Counted from the first letter of the stretch, positions 1-9,918 are shown. The stretch is DNA of 64,000 nt from an uncultured Bacteroidota bacterium (GCA_903831935.1 CAIKZP010000053.1:1-64000), one strand, 5' to 3'. Translations and numbers: made by a program. Notes: generated by a model not told the origin, from the sequence alone.

Positions 1-22
1 CTTCAAAAAAACATTCACTAAA

Positions 23-865
23 TTAATCTGTTGCAATTAATTGAATGCCTGTTTTTGTAAAGGCAATTTTTTGTTGCTTATACAATCCGCCAATAGTCAT
101 TTTAAATACTTTCTTGCTCATTCCAAAGAAATCGTAAATCTCTTGTGGTTCAGATTTATCATGATATGGCAAGTAGCCATCATGCTCTTGTAATAAGCGT
201 AATACTTTTGCGCCTTCGTCTTCTACTTTTTGAAAACCTGGTTTTCCAAGTACTACATCAATTTTATTATCGGGGCGAATGGTTTTAATAAATCCTTCTA
301 ATTTTTCGCCAATTACTAAGTCTCTGTAAATTTCATTGGTATGCAATAACCCTATGTGCTGGTTATTAATAATCATGGCATATCCTAACTCAGTTTGTCT
401 ATAAACAATTAGCGAAACAATATCTTTTTCTTTGACTGTTAGATTGTCGTTTTTAAGAACGGCATCAATTTTTTCAGTTGCTGCTACCCTTCCAGTCATT
501 TCATCTAAATACAATTTAACTAAGTATTCTGCACCTAGTCGCATGCCACCTAATTGTTTTGAAACTGGCACAAACAAATCTTTCATCAAACCCCAGTCTA
601 AAAAAGCACCTTGTTTGGTTACTTCTACCACTTTCATTTTAACAATATCACCCACTACTGCTTTGGCAATTTGTGTGGTAGCTATTAAACGATTATCGGA
701 ATCATGGTAAATAAGTACTTTAATATCGTCTCCTATTTGTAGTCCTTGGGGTGCAAATCTTATAGGCAATAAGATGCCTTCGGCTCCATCATCTAAGTAA
801 AATCCAAATGCCACTTTACGGCAAACCTTCATTGTATTGTATGCTCCTACCTCAATATTATTCAT
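23..865 (-). CDS. S1-domain RNA-binding protein, CvfB/YitL family
   Basis: A 280-residue protein with the CvfB layout: tandem S1-like beta-barrel repeats over roughly the first 210 residues, then a short C-terminal winged-helix-like segment. The motif 'GAFLDWGLMKDLFVP' near residues 86-100 is a typical S1 signature. Known CvfB/YitL proteins bind RNA and affect virulence or translation in Firmicutes; their role in Bacteroidota is undefined. The ATG start at 865 is preceded by a TAACTTTG -7 box (888-895), so it has its own promoter and is separate from the topoisomerase operon upstream. Family call is confident, cellular role is not. Confidence 0.85.
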   Translation of the reverse strand: MNNIEVGAYNTMKVCRKVAFGFYLDDGAEGILLPIRFAPQGLQIGDDIKVLIYHDSDNRLIATTQIAKAVVGDIVKMKVVEVTKQGAFLDWGLMKDLFVPVSKQLGGMRLGAEYLVKLYLDEMTGRVAATEKIDAVLKNDNLTVKEKDIVSLIVYRQTELGYAMIINNQHIGLLHTNEIYRDLVIGEKLEGFIKTIRPDNKIDVVLGKPGFQKVEDEGAKVLRLLQEHDGYLPYHDKSEPQEIYDFFGMSKKVFKMTIGGLYKQQKIAFTKTGIQLIATD

Positions 866-887
866 TCTTTCTGCTTTATTCAGCCTA

Positions 888-895
888 CAAAGTTA
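888..895 (-). promoter_or_regulatory. Bacteroidota -7 box for the S1-domain gene
   Basis: Minus-strand TAACTTTG matches the TAnnTTTG consensus of the Bacteroidota primary sigma factor and lies 23 bases before the ATG at 865. No clear TTG element is seen 19-20 bases further upstream, so only the -7 element is supported. Confidence 0.5.
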
Positions 896-955
896 CAATT
901 GTTTGCGCTCTTGCGCGTATAAATACCTATTTAACACCTTAACTAGGTTCGATAC

Positions 956-3469
956 TTAAAACAATTCAGGTTGTGGATGATCGTCTTTAGGTAGTTGCTC
1001 CCAAGACATTTCAATTGTTTTGCTAAAGTCTGTAAGTTTTGCCCCTACTGCTTTCCAGCCCATTACTTCTACCATATTGGCTACTTTAAATTTGGCTTTT
1101 CTTACCATAGCGCCTTTTCCAGATTGCACCACTAATATGGGTGTTGGATCTGAACTAATGGCTTCTAATCGGTTGCCTTCTCCATCTTTAATAAACAAAA
1201 ACTTGTTTTTTAAAGTAGTGGTTTCAATCTTAAAGCGTTTAATATTGAACTGTTGTTTGTCGTTGTCTAAATAAACTGCAGTAAAAGTTTTTTCGGCATC
1301 AAACTTTTCAACTTGTAAAATTTTATCCATTTCAAAACGCTGTACCAGTTCGGTATCAGTTAATTCATAACTACCATCTTTGTAGAAAATAATTAATTTT
1401 TCGTCTTCAAAACTTCCAAGGTATTGGCCTTTTGATTCGGTATTTAATCGGCCGAATTTTTCATCGTACCATAATTTTCTACCGGCTAATGTGCTTCTGC
1501 CTGCTTCTTTTAGTTTAACTGTTTTTATAGGATATTTGGTAACCTGGTTACCCATACTAGATCGACCCTTAATTTCAAGTTCTTCAAAATAATAGTCTAG
1601 TTCTTTTACACGAGCAGTGCAATTAGGGCTTAAAGCAATTTTTAATACTTCGGCTTCTCCGTTTAAGTTGGCAGAAAAATAATGCACTTTACTTTTATCG
1701 GAGCCCTTTGTTAAATCGTATTCTTTGTCGCGCGTAATACCTGTTACATTAAAGCGCTTGGCATAACTAGTTCCCGATCCACCATCTAAATACACCATAT
1801 TATAGGTAGTGCGTTCGTCATTTTTTTGGAATACTGCGGCATAAATAATATCCTTTCCAATAAATATTTTGTCGGATACTTTTACCACTTTCATTTTACC
1901 CGATTTGGTAAAAGCAATAATATCATCGTAGTCTGAACAGTCTGCTAAAAACTCGTCTTTCTTTAAACTGGTTCCAACAAACCCTTCTTCTCTGTTTAAA
2001 TAAATTTTGGTGTTGGCAATGGCAACATGTTTTACTTGAATAGTATCGAACTCTCTAATTTCTGTTTTTCGCTCTCTTCCTTTTCCGTATTTTTTTTGTA
2101 AGTTTTCGAAATAAGCAACGGCAAAATCGGTTAAGTGGGCCAAATCGTAATTCACTTGCTGCATGTCTGCTTCAATGCTTTTGATTTGCTCGTTGAGTTC
2201 ATTAATATCTAAACGATAAATTCTGCGTACAGGCTTTTCGGTTAGTTTTAAAATATCTTCTCTTTCAATTGGGCGTTTAAGTCTTTTTTTGAATGGATCA
2301 AATCCTTTGTCAATGGCTTCAATCACTTTATCCCAAGTGGCATGTTTTTGTTCTAACTCTTTGTAAATTTTTTCTTCAAAGAAAATTTTCTCTAATGAAG
2401 TATAGTGCCATTTATCTTCAAGTTCACTCAATTTAATTTCTAATTCTCTATTGAGTAGTCGCTTGGTATTTTCGGCAGATACGGTTAACAATTCTTCTAC
2501 ACCTAAGAACTGTGGCTTATTTGCAACAATTACACAAGCATTCGGTGAAATACTTACTTCGCAATCTGTAAACGCATATAAAGCATCAATAGTAATATCT
2601 GGAGAAATACCTGTTGCCAAATCAATTTGAATTTCTACATCCTTGGCAGTTACGTCAATAACTTTTCTGATTTTAATTTTTCCTTGGTCATTGGCCTTTG
2701 TAATACTCTCCATTAATTGAGTAGTAGTAACACCATAAGGCACGTCTTTAATTACTAAGGTCTTTTTATCTAACTCTTCAATATGTGCGCGTACACGAAC
2801 TTTGCCGCCCCTTTTTCCACCATTATAATTCGCTACATCAATCATACCCGCTGTTTGAAAATCGGGATATAATTCGAATTTCTTACCTCTCAAATGTTTA
2901 ATAGTTGCTTCTATTAATTCATTGAAATTATGAGGCAAAATTTTTGTAGACAATCCTACTGCAATTCCATCGGCCCCTTGCGCTAATAGCAATGGGAATT
3001 TCATTGGTAAAGTTACTGGCTCATTTTTTCTACCATCATAACTCAAAGACCATTCTGTGGTTTTATTATTAAAAGCCACTTCTAATGCAAATTTGCTTAA
3101 ACGTGCTTCAATATAACGTGCCGCTGCTGCGTCATCACCTGTTCTTACATCGCCCCAGTTTCCTTGGGTTTCAATTAATAAATCTTTTTGTCCTAGGTTA
3201 ACCAATGCATCGCCAATACTGGCATCTCCATGTGGATGGTATTGCATGCTCTGACCAATAATATTGGCCACTTTATTAAAACGACCATCATCCATTTCTT
3301 TCATGGAATGCATAATGCGTCGTTGAACTGGCTTAAGTCCATCTTCAATTGCGGGAACCGCCCTTTCTAATATTACATAAGAAGCATAGTCTAGGAACCA
3401 GTTTTTATACTGTCCTTGAACACCTGTTTCATTTTCGTAGACGCGATTGTCTTTTTTTTCTTTCGCCAT
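956..3469 (-). CDS. parC: DNA topoisomerase IV subunit A
   Basis: An 837-residue type IIA topoisomerase A subunit that breaks and rejoins DNA for chromosome decatenation, working with the ParE encoded upstream. The catalytic tyrosine is Tyr119 in 'ARYIEARLS', and the winged-helix motif 'QYHPHGDASIGDAL' precedes it. The C-terminal half (from about residue 490) is a beta-pinwheel; a canonical GyrA box (QRRGGKG) is not visible, favouring topoisomerase IV over gyrase. Third gene of a minus-strand cluster with parE and a DUF1835 gene; it starts 46 bases after the DUF1835 stop. Bacteroidota annotations often hedge as gyrase/topoisomerase IV. Confidence 0.93.
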   Translation of the reverse strand: MAKEKKDNRVYENETGVQGQYKNWFLDYASYVILERAVPAIEDGLKPVQRRIMHSMKEMDDGRFNKVANIIGQSMQYHPHGDASIGDALVNLGQKDLLIETQGNWGDVRTGDDAAAARYIEARLSKFALEVAFNNKTTEWSLSYDGRKNEPVTLPMKFPLLLAQGADGIAVGLSTKILPHNFNELIEATIKHLRGKKFELYPDFQTAGMIDVANYNGGKRGGKVRVRAHIEELDKKTLVIKDVPYGVTTTQLMESITKANDQGKIKIRKVIDVTAKDVEIQIDLATGISPDITIDALYAFTDCEVSISPNACVIVANKPQFLGVEELLTVSAENTKRLLNRELEIKLSELEDKWHYTSLEKIFFEEKIYKELEQKHATWDKVIEAIDKGFDPFKKRLKRPIEREDILKLTEKPVRRIYRLDINELNEQIKSIEADMQQVNYDLAHLTDFAVAYFENLQKKYGKGRERKTEIREFDTIQVKHVAIANTKIYLNREEGFVGTSLKKDEFLADCSDYDDIIAFTKSGKMKVVKVSDKIFIGKDIIYAAVFQKNDERTTYNMVYLDGGSGTSYAKRFNVTGITRDKEYDLTKGSDKSKVHYFSANLNGEAEVLKIALSPNCTARVKELDYYFEELEIKGRSSMGNQVTKYPIKTVKLKEAGRSTLAGRKLWYDEKFGRLNTESKGQYLGSFEDEKLIIFYKDGSYELTDTELVQRFEMDKILQVEKFDAEKTFTAVYLDNDKQQFNIKRFKIETTTLKNKFLFIKDGEGNRLEAISSDPTPILVVQSGKGAMVRKAKFKVANMVEVMGWKAVGAKLTDFSKTIEMSWEQLPKDDHPQPELF

Positions 3470-3515
3470 AATGCTGCACTTTATCTGATACGCGTATCCT
3501 TTTTAATTTTACAGT

Positions 3516-4319
3516 TTACAAAAGTTTAACTGCAATTTCTTTCCATCCTTTTCTCCACTCTCCTGTTAATTCAACTTTTAAATCAACTGCCATTTCACTA
3601 ATACGCCAAACAATAAAAACATCTCCTGTTTTTATTTTCATTCTGTTTAGAGTGTTGCTTAAAACTCTTGGCAATTTTTGCGTTTCTGCAGTGATATTGC
3701 TTAAAATTTCTGCATCATAAAAGTTAAAATCTTTTCCAACTATTTTTTTGCCTCCTTCTAAAAAGCGCACCCCATCATTTTCTATACATAATTTCTTCCA
3801 TTCATCCGGATCTACTTCAAACTCACTAAGGGTAATAGGTCTGGCTAATTTTTTTGCCTTTAAAAATTCCTTTGGTTGAATTTCTGCTAAATGCGTTGGA
3901 TAAAATATTTGACCTTTTTCATTTATAAAAGGCAAATTGTTTAAATACAAAACCTGAATACGTCCTTGCAATTCTTTTAGCTGTGTCATTAACCAATAAT
4001 AACCGCAAACATCATGTGCATTTTGAGCCATCCAAATCCATACTTCTTCGTCTGTATTTTCTTCTAAGGTTCTAAGTAATTGATGAACCGTTAATTTATC
4101 ATCTACCAAATTCATTTGGTCTTGATAGGGTGAAAATTCTAACAATGTTTTCCACCAATCACGACGCGCTTGATAACCTTCAGTTTCAAAAATCTCTGCA
4201 ATTGGGCCTACAGCATAGTCGTCTTTTATTTCTATAACAGTTCCTTGAAGGCTCTCGTCTAATTCGATGGCCTTATTTAATGCGTCTACATTTGCTTGTT
4301 CAAAAACGATATGAATCAT
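3516..4319 (-). CDS. DUF1835 domain-containing protein
   Basis: A 267-residue protein beginning 'MIHIVFEQANVDALNKAIE', the usual DUF1835 opening, with the conserved 'DDYAVGPI' segment near residue 33. The C-terminal third may correspond to the DUF3658 domain that often accompanies it. There is no signal peptide or membrane segment, so it should be cytoplasmic. It sits between parE (28-base gap) and parC (46-base gap) on the same strand, so co-transcription is likely. The biochemical function of DUF1835 is unknown; the location suggests, but does not show, a link with topoisomerase IV. Confidence 0.85.
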   Translation of the reverse strand: MIHIVFEQANVDALNKAIELDESLQGTVIEIKDDYAVGPIAEIFETEGYQARRDWWKTLLEFSPYQDQMNLVDDKLTVHQLLRTLEENTDEEVWIWMAQNAHDVCGYYWLMTQLKELQGRIQVLYLNNLPFINEKGQIFYPTHLAEIQPKEFLKAKKLARPITLSEFEVDPDEWKKLCIENDGVRFLEGGKKIVGKDFNFYDAEILSNITAETQKLPRVLSNTLNRMKIKTGDVFIVWRISEMAVDLKVELTGEWRKGWKEIAVKLL

Positions 4320-4347
4320 ACTGGAAATTTAAAATTCTGTTGTTTAA

Positions 4348-6234
4348 TTATGCATTGTGAACAAGGTCAAGTTCAATCTTTAAATTATTAATGATAAACT
4401 CTTGGCGTTCCATGGTATTCTTCCCCATATAATATTCTAGTAAGTTTTGAATATGGTCGCCTTGTTCTAGAATAACAGGTTGCAAACGAATTTGAGGGCC
4501 AATAAAACGTCCGAATTCTTCTGGAGAAATTTCTCCTAATCCTTTGAATCGCGTTATTTCAGGCTTGCCTCCTAATTTATTTACAGCTGCTTGTCTTTCT
4601 TCGTCGTCAAAACAATAAATGGTTTCTTGCTTATTACGCACCCTAAACAATGGTGTTTCTAAAATATACACATGCCCTTTTTTAACAAGGTCTGGAAAGA
4701 ACTGTAAAAAGAAAGTCATCATTAATAAACGAATGTGCATTCCATCTACATCGGCATCGGTTGCAATTACCACATTATTATACCTTAAGCCTTCTAAGCC
4801 GTCTTCAATATTTAGCGCGTGTTGCAATAAATTGAACTCTTCGTTTTCGTACACCACTTTTTTTGTCAGTCCAAAAGAATTCAATGGCTTACCCCTCAAA
4901 CTAAATACAGCTTGGGTATCTACGCTTCTACTCTTTGTAATACTTCCACTAGCACTATCTCCTTCGGTAATAAAAATGGTGGTGTTATTTTGTTGTACAA
5001 TAAACTCTTCTCTGTTTTTTACAGGTGCTTCGTCATTTAAATGAGAACGACAATCGCGTAATTTTTTATTGTGTAGATTGGCTTTTTTAGCGCGGTCATT
5101 GGCCAGTTTTTTAATACCGGCCAATTCCTTTCTTTCGCGCTCATTTTGCTCTATGCGTTTACGCAAAGACTCTGCAACTGTGGGGTTGCGGTGTAAATAA
5201 TTATTTAATTCACGCGATAAAAACTCTTCAATAAATTTCTTCATTGAGGGTCCGCCTTCAAACACGTTTTGTGATCCTAATTTTGTTTTTGTTTGGCTTT
5301 CAAATACGGGTTCTTGTACCCTAACAGAAACTGCTGCTACAATACTGGTACGTATATCAGATGCTTCAAAATCTTTTTTATAAAATTCACGAATCACTTT
5401 TACATAGCCTTCTCTAAATGCTTGTTGGTGGGTTCCGCCTTGTGTGGTAAACTGTCCGTTCACAAATGAAAAAATATCTTCGCCATAATCGTTGTTGTGC
5501 GAAACGGCTATTTCAATATCTTCTCCTTTTAAATGAATGATTGGATAACGCAATTCATCTGGATTGGTTTTACGCAATAACAGATCTAACAAACCATTTT
5601 TACTTACATATTTTTTACCATTAAAATGCATGGCTAATCCTGCATTCAGGTAACAATAATTCCATAATTGGTTGTCGATATATTCGTAGATATAATGGAA
5701 ATTTCTAAAAACTGTTTCGTCAGGAATAAAGTTTACTAGTGTTCCATTTGGCTCATCTGTTTTGGCTTCTTTGTGCTCTTTAATGAGTTCGCCTTTTTCA
5801 AACTCTGCAGTTCTTTCTCTACCTTCTCTATACGCTGTTACTTTAAAATATTGGCTAAGTGCATTCACCGCCTTAGTACCCACTCCATTCAATCCCACAC
5901 TTTTTTGAAATGCTTTGCTATCGTATTTGGCTCCAGTATTTATTTTACTTACTACATCCACCAATTTACCCAAAGGAATACCCCGACCGTAATCACGTAT
6001 AGTAACCGTTTTGTTTTCAATAGTTAACTCCACTTGTTTACCATAACCCATGGTATGTTCATCAATACAGTTATCAATAACTTCTTTGATTAAAACATAA
6101 ATACCATCATCGGGCGCAGAACCATCACCCAATTTTCCAATATACATACCCGGACGCAAGCGAATATGCTCTTTCCAGTCTAGTGACCGAATGGAGGCCT
6201 CATTGTATTCCGATAAATTCTTTTCTTCTGCCAT
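4348..6234 (-). CDS. parE: DNA topoisomerase IV subunit B
   Basis: A GHKL-type ATPase subunit of topoisomerase IV (628 residues from the chosen start). Visible motifs are the ATP-binding '[10 protein letters not shown]' and '[14 protein letters not shown]', and the TOPRIM elements 'EGDSASG' and '[10 protein letters not shown]', which hold the catalytic Glu and metal-binding Asp residues. I chose the ATG at 6234 ('[10 protein letters not shown]') over a TTG three codons upstream at 6243. A good promoter (TTG-N19-TAGATTTG at 6283-6312) lies about 50 bases before the start, making this the first gene of the parE-DUF1835-parC transcription unit. Confidence 0.94.
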   Translation of the reverse strand: MAEEKNLSEYNEASIRSLDWKEHIRLRPGMYIGKLGDGSAPDDGIYVLIKEVIDNCIDEHTMGYGKQVELTIENKTVTIRDYGRGIPLGKLVDVVSKINTGAKYDSKAFQKSVGLNGVGTKAVNALSQYFKVTAYREGRERTAEFEKGELIKEHKEAKTDEPNGTLVNFIPDETVFRNFHYIYEYIDNQLWNYCYLNAGLAMHFNGKKYVSKNGLLDLLLRKTNPDELRYPIIHLKGEDIEIAVSHNNDYGEDIFSFVNGQFTTQGGTHQQAFREGYVKVIREFYKKDFEASDIRTSIVAAVSVRVQEPVFESQTKTKLGSQNVFEGGPSMKKFIEEFLSRELNNYLHRNPTVAESLRKRIEQNERERKELAGIKKLANDRAKKANLHNKKLRDCRSHLNDEAPVKNREEFIVQQNNTTIFITEGDSASGSITKSRSVDTQAVFSLRGKPLNSFGLTKKVVYENEEFNLLQHALNIEDGLEGLRYNNVVIATDADVDGMHIRLLMMTFFLQFFPDLVKKGHVYILETPLFRVRNKQETIYCFDDEERQAAVNKLGGKPEITRFKGLGEISPEEFGRFIGPQIRLQPVILEQGDHIQNLLEYYMGKNTMERQEFIINNLKIELDLVHNA

Positions 6235-6282
6235 AATCTCCAATCTATTTAATTAGCCATCAGATACTGTGGCTACAACTCG

Positions 6283-6312
6283 CAAATCTAACTACCTCTA
6301 GCGGCGGCACAA
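6283..6312 (-). promoter_or_regulatory. Promoter of the parE-DUF1835-parC operon
   Basis: On the minus strand TTG (6310-6312), a 19-base spacer and TAGATTTG (6283-6290) match the Bacteroidota primary promoter (-33 TTG, -7 TAnnTTTG). The predicted transcript start is around 6275-6280, giving a leader of about 45 bases before the ATG at 6234. Confidence 0.65.
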
Positions 6313-6396
6313 TTTTACTTTTCTACAAATGGATGCACAATGTGGATAAAACAATTCAAAACCATGATTTTGCACCCATTCTGGCTAAACTTGCCC

Positions 6397-6404
6397 TATT
6401 TTTG
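6397..6404 (+). promoter_or_regulatory. -7 box upstream of the cysteine-cluster gene
   Basis: TATTTTTG fits TAnnTTTG. A TTTG at 6369-6372 lies 24 bases upstream, a little far for a -33 element. If real, transcription begins near 6410, which would exclude the ATG at 6340 as the start and favour a TTG at 6442 or 6445. Confidence 0.4.
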
Positions 6405-6441
6405 GCAAATCCAAGCAAAATCTGACCATATTGAAACCAAT

Positions 6442-6930
6442 TTGTTGACAATTTCTTCGCTGAGTATTGCTCGTGAACATGAAAATGAGCGGTTCAAAAT
6501 GTTTTTACAGCAAGTTGATGGCGGCCAAGTTGACAGTAAAGTGCTAGAACTGAATCAAACCATCACACCTAAAATTGATTGTACCCAGTGTGGTAACTGT
6601 TGTAAATCCTTAATGATTACCGTTTCTGATGAAGAAGCCAATGTATTATCAACTGCATTAAACCAAACCAGGGAAAATTTTAACGAACAATATTTAGAAA
6701 AAGGATCAAGCGGATTAATGCTAATAAATACCATTCCCTGTACTTTTTTATCGGATAATAAATGTACTGTTTACGAACATCGATTTGCTGGTTGCAGAGA
6801 ATTTCCAGCCATGCATTTACCCAATTTTAAACAACGACTATTTACCAGTTTCATGCACTATAATCGTTGCCCAATTATCTTTAATGTAATTGAGCAATTA
6901 AAAGATGTATTAGAATTTGAACGCGACTAA
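6442..6930 (+). CDS. YkgJ-family cysteine-cluster protein (first copy)
   Basis: Contains the CxxCxxCC cluster ('CTQCGNCCK') followed by further cysteines ('CTFL', 'CTVYEHRFAGCREFP'), the pattern of the UPF0153/YkgJ zinc- or iron-sulfur-binding family. Function is not established. The open frame extends to an ATG at 6340, but the extra 34 residues look unlike the family, whereas 'LTISSLSIAREHENERF' aligns with the usual family N-terminus. I therefore favour a TTG start (6442 or 6445), giving about 162 residues; a -7 box at 6397-6404 agrees. The next gene (NamZ) begins 10 bases after the stop. A second family member lies at 51820-52338. Confidence 0.75.
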   Translation: MLTISSLSIAREHENERFKMFLQQVDGGQVDSKVLELNQTITPKIDCTQCGNCCKSLMITVSDEEANVLSTALNQTRENFNEQYLEKGSSGLMLINTIPCTFLSDNKCTVYEHRFAGCREFPAMHLPNFKQRLFTSFMHYNRCPIIFNVIEQLKDVLEFERD

Positions 6931-6940
6931 TAATACCACT

Positions 6941-8107
6941 ATGATTTTATTTGGAATAGACCATTTATTACAACAACCCGAGCAAATAAAAAATCAACGA
7001 ATTGCATTGGTAACAAACAATGCAGCTAGAACAAGAGATGGCATTTTATCTAGACTAGCATTATTAAAAAATGGTTTTAATTTGGTTTGTTTATTTTCTC
7101 CAGAACATGGAATAGAAGCAACAGGCGAAGATGGTAAACCAATGCCAAATGGAATAGATGCTATAACACAATTACCCATTATTAGTTTGTATGGGAACAA
7201 ATTAAAACCATCAACTGAAGATTTAGAAAATATCGATTTGGTATTGTTTGATATTCCAGATATTGGAAGTAGATTTTATACTTATTTATGGACACTAACT
7301 TATGTGATGGAAGCATGTGCTACATCAAATAAAAAATTAATAATACTAGATAGACCAAACCCAATTTCTGCCAATCTTTCACTAGCAGAAGGCCCTATGT
7401 TAGAAGAAGATTCAGCATCCTTTATTGGTAGATGGCCAATACCCATTCGGCATAGTTGTAGCTTGGGCGAATTGGCACAATATTTTAATGCTACACAACA
7501 ATTAAAATGCAAGCTTGTAATCATTCCATATAGTTTTTGTGACAGAACAGATTTTCAACCAGACTGGGGAAATACATTTGTTGCTACATCGCCCGCTATA
7601 CAAAGCTTTGAGAGCATGTTGTTATATCCTGGAATGTGTTTACTAGAAGCCACAAATATTAGTGAAGGCAGGGGAACTAATCAGGCATTTTGCATTGCTG
7701 GAGCACCATGGATGGATAGTAAAAAAGTGGCCGGACTATTTAATCAATTAGGACTAGATGAAGTAGTTGCAACACCCATACAATTTACTCCAATTGCAGG
7801 AAAATACAAAGACCAACAGTGCAATGGCATACAACTAAATATAAAAGAACCGGCCTATTTTCAATCGGTTACGAATGGACTATTGCTAATTCAATTAATA
7901 AAAGCATTGCATCCTACAAAATTCGAATGGGCACCTTATTGCACACAAGTAAACCCTGATGGAAAAAACCATTTAGATAAATTATTAGGGATCGCAAATA
8001 GTGAGGCTTTATTTAATTTGCCGCTTAATCAATTCATTGCAAGCATTACAAAATTAACGGCAGTTAATAATTGGAAAAACGAAGTGGCTCCTTATTTGAT
8101 TTACTAA
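6941..8107 (+). CDS. namZ: DUF1343 protein, NamZ-like exo-beta-N-acetylmuramidase
   Basis: A 388-residue DUF1343 protein. The family includes NamZ, which removes N-acetylmuramic acid from the non-reducing end of peptidoglycan fragments. Seen here are 'FSPEHGIEATGEDG', 'DIPDIGSRFYTYLW' and 'ILDRPNP', the usual conserved blocks. The start is set at ATG 6941; a TTG frame start at 6917 would overlap the preceding gene. From either start there is no signal peptide, although many relatives are exported, so this copy should be cytoplasmic. Its stop overlaps by four bases with the convergent tcdA gene. Substrate assignment is inferred from the family. Confidence 0.82.
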   Translation: MILFGIDHLLQQPEQIKNQRIALVTNNAARTRDGILSRLALLKNGFNLVCLFSPEHGIEATGEDGKPMPNGIDAITQLPIISLYGNKLKPSTEDLENIDLVLFDIPDIGSRFYTYLWTLTYVMEACATSNKKLIILDRPNPISANLSLAEGPMLEEDSASFIGRWPIPIRHSCSLGELAQYFNATQQLKCKLVIIPYSFCDRTDFQPDWGNTFVATSPAIQSFESMLLYPGMCLLEATNISEGRGTNQAFCIAGAPWMDSKKVAGLFNQLGLDEVVATPIQFTPIAGKYKDQQCNGIQLNIKEPAYFQSVTNGLLLIQLIKALHPTKFEWAPYCTQVNPDGKNHLDKLLGIANSEALFNLPLNQFIASITKLTAVNNWKNEVAPYLIY

Positions 8108-8835
8108 TTGTTTTCTGCTGGCAACAAGCCTCTAATCACTACACTGGCAACCATACAACCAAAAATGGCAGGCATATAACTAATGGTACCAATGATTGAT
8201 TTTTTTGGAAATGCTTTTTCTGTAACAATCACTTTGGTTTGGTCTACCACTTCTGGGCTAAACACTACCGTAATACCTTTGTAGATTCCTAAAGCGTGTA
8301 ATTTTTTTCGAACATAACTTGCAAGTGCACACTGGTGCGTTTTAGAAATATCGGCAATCTGCGCAAGTGAAGGATCTAATTTTCCACCAGCCCCTAGCGA
8401 ACTCACAATAGGTATTTTTCTATCTAAACAAGCTTTCAAAAAATAAACTTTTGGCGATAATGTATCAATACAATCCACAGCATAATCAAACGCATTATTG
8501 TTTAATAAATCATCTGTTTCAACATCTTTAATATAAATGGTTAACACAGTTAAATCTAATAAAGGATTGATATCTTTAAGGCGAGCAGCCATCACTTCTG
8601 CCTTAGGCATTCCTGCTGTAGAATGCAAAGCAGCCACTTGCCTATTGGCATTGCTTAAATCAACGGTATCTACATCTACAATGGTCATTTTACCTACACC
8701 CGCACGTGCAATCATTTCAGCACAAATACCACCTACTCCACCCAAACCAACTACTAATACGTTTTTGGTCATTAAAACGTTTAAAGCATCGTCTCCTAGC
8801 AGCAATTGTGTACGGCTCATCCAGTATGGAATCAT
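8104..8835 (-). CDS. tcdA: tRNA threonylcarbamoyladenosine dehydratase
   Basis: A 243-residue ThiF/E1-like adenylating enzyme. The nucleotide-binding loop 'VVGLGGVGGICAEMIARAG' near residues 27-45 and 'DVDTVDLSNANRQ' (Asp...Asn..Arg-Gln) are characteristic, as is the hydrophobic C-terminal segment 'IFGCMVASVVIRGLL'. TcdA (CsdL, YgdL) uses ATP to cyclise t6A37 of tRNA to ct6A, helped in other bacteria by the CsdA/CsdE sulfur system, which is not seen here. The C-terminus overlaps the end of the convergent NamZ gene by four bases. Only other ThiF-family activities (MoeB, ThiF) are alternatives; gene context does not support them. Confidence 0.87.
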   Translation of the reverse strand: MIPYWMSRTQLLLGDDALNVLMTKNVLVVGLGGVGGICAEMIARAGVGKMTIVDVDTVDLSNANRQVAALHSTAGMPKAEVMAARLKDINPLLDLTVLTIYIKDVETDDLLNNNAFDYAVDCIDTLSPKVYFLKACLDRKIPIVSSLGAGGKLDPSLAQIADISKTHQCALASYVRKKLHALGIYKGITVVFSPEVVDQTKVIVTEKAFPKKSIIGTISYMPAIFGCMVASVVIRGLLPAENN

Positions 8836-8907
8836 GATAATAACTATTTAAAGAATTTGAACGTACAATAAAGAACGCTATTTTTAGTACGCAAAACTCA
8901 TGTACTT

Positions 8908-9918
8908 ATGCGGTTAATAAAAATCTTTTCTTGTTTATCTCTTATTTTTTTTAGTGCTTCATCAATTGCACAATTACCTACTATTCAATTAATACAGTCC
9001 GGCAACAGAATTAGCTTGCGAGGTTTATCGGTAGTAGACGCACAAACTATTTGGGCAAGTGGCAACAATGGTATGGTAGCCAAATCGGTATATGGAGGTA
9101 GCCATTTTGAATGGATAAAAGTTACTGGGTATGAAAAAAGAGATTTTAGGGATATTGAAGGATTCGATAAAAACACAGCGGTTATAATGGGTGTAGATGC
9201 ACCAGCAATTATCCTCAGAACCACAGACGGAGGGCAACACTGGCAAAAGGTTTTTGAAGACAGTACAAAAGGAATGTTTTTAGATGCCATGGATTTTTCA
9301 GACAACAATCATGGTATTGTGATTGGCGATCCTATTAATGGAAATGCCTATTTAGCAAGCACTACAAATGGCGGAATAAATTGGCAGAAATTAACAACAC
9401 CAAGTATTCCATTAAATGAAGGAGAAGCATTTTTTGCTTCTAGCGGATCTAATATTTGTTTACTAAATTCAACTATTAAGTTTGTATTTGCCACTGGCGG
9501 AAAGTCTGCAAGACTATTTGTAAATTACAATGCCCCCATTACATTACCAATGCTACAAGGCGAACAATCAACAGGCGCTAATTCATTAGCTATTTTTAAA
9601 AATAAAGGCATGATTGTTGGAGGCGATTTTGCAAAAGACACCATTCAAAAAGGCAATGCAGTTTTGTTTAATTTAAAGCAATCTGGGCAATTTAGTTTTC
9701 CTACAACACCACCACATGGATACAGATCAAGTGTGATTTATTTGAACGAAAAAGACCTGATTTGTTGCGGCACATCGGGCGTGGATATTTCGCATGATGG
9801 CGGTTTAAACTGGACATTAGTATCTAAAGACAGTTATCATGTAGTAAAAAAAGCAAAAAATGGCCAGTCTGTTTGGTTAGCAGGCAGTAATGGCAAAATT
9901 GCGCAAATTATTTTTTAA
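8908..9918 (+). CDS. Secreted BNR/YCF48-like beta-propeller protein
   Basis: A 336-residue protein with a clear signal peptide ('MRLIKIFSCLSLIFFSASSIAQ'-type, cut after about residue 21; shown here only in outline). It carries repeated Asp-box-like motifs: 'ILRTTDGGQHWQKV', 'LASTTNGGINWQKL' and 'DISHDGGLNWTLV'. These mark a WD40/YVTN/BNR-like propeller of the sort found in secreted Bacteroidota proteins and in plant photosystem II factor YCF48. No catalytic residues can be assigned. It stands alone, divergent from tcdA with a 72-base gap. Extracytoplasmic location is well supported; function is unknown. Confidence 0.8.
   Translation: MRLIKIFSCLSLIFFSASSIAQLPTIQLIQSGNRISLRGLSVVDAQTIWASGNNGMVAKSVYGGSHFEWIKVTGYEKRDFRDIEGFDKNTAVIMGVDAPAIILRTTDGGQHWQKVFEDSTKGMFLDAMDFSDNNHGIVIGDPINGNAYLASTTNGGINWQKLTTPSIPLNEGEAFFASSGSNICLLNSTIKFVFATGGKSARLFVNYNAPITLPMLQGEQSTGANSLAIFKNKGMIVGGDFAKDTIQKGNAVLFNLKQSGQFSFPTTPPHGYRSSVIYLNEKDLICCGTSGVDISHDGGLNWTLVSKDSYHVVKKAKNGQSVWLAGSNGKIAQIIF

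Noticed and set aside
4619..5044. A 141-residue plus-strand open frame
   Set aside because: It is antisense to the conserved TOPRIM part of parE; no independent signs of a gene.
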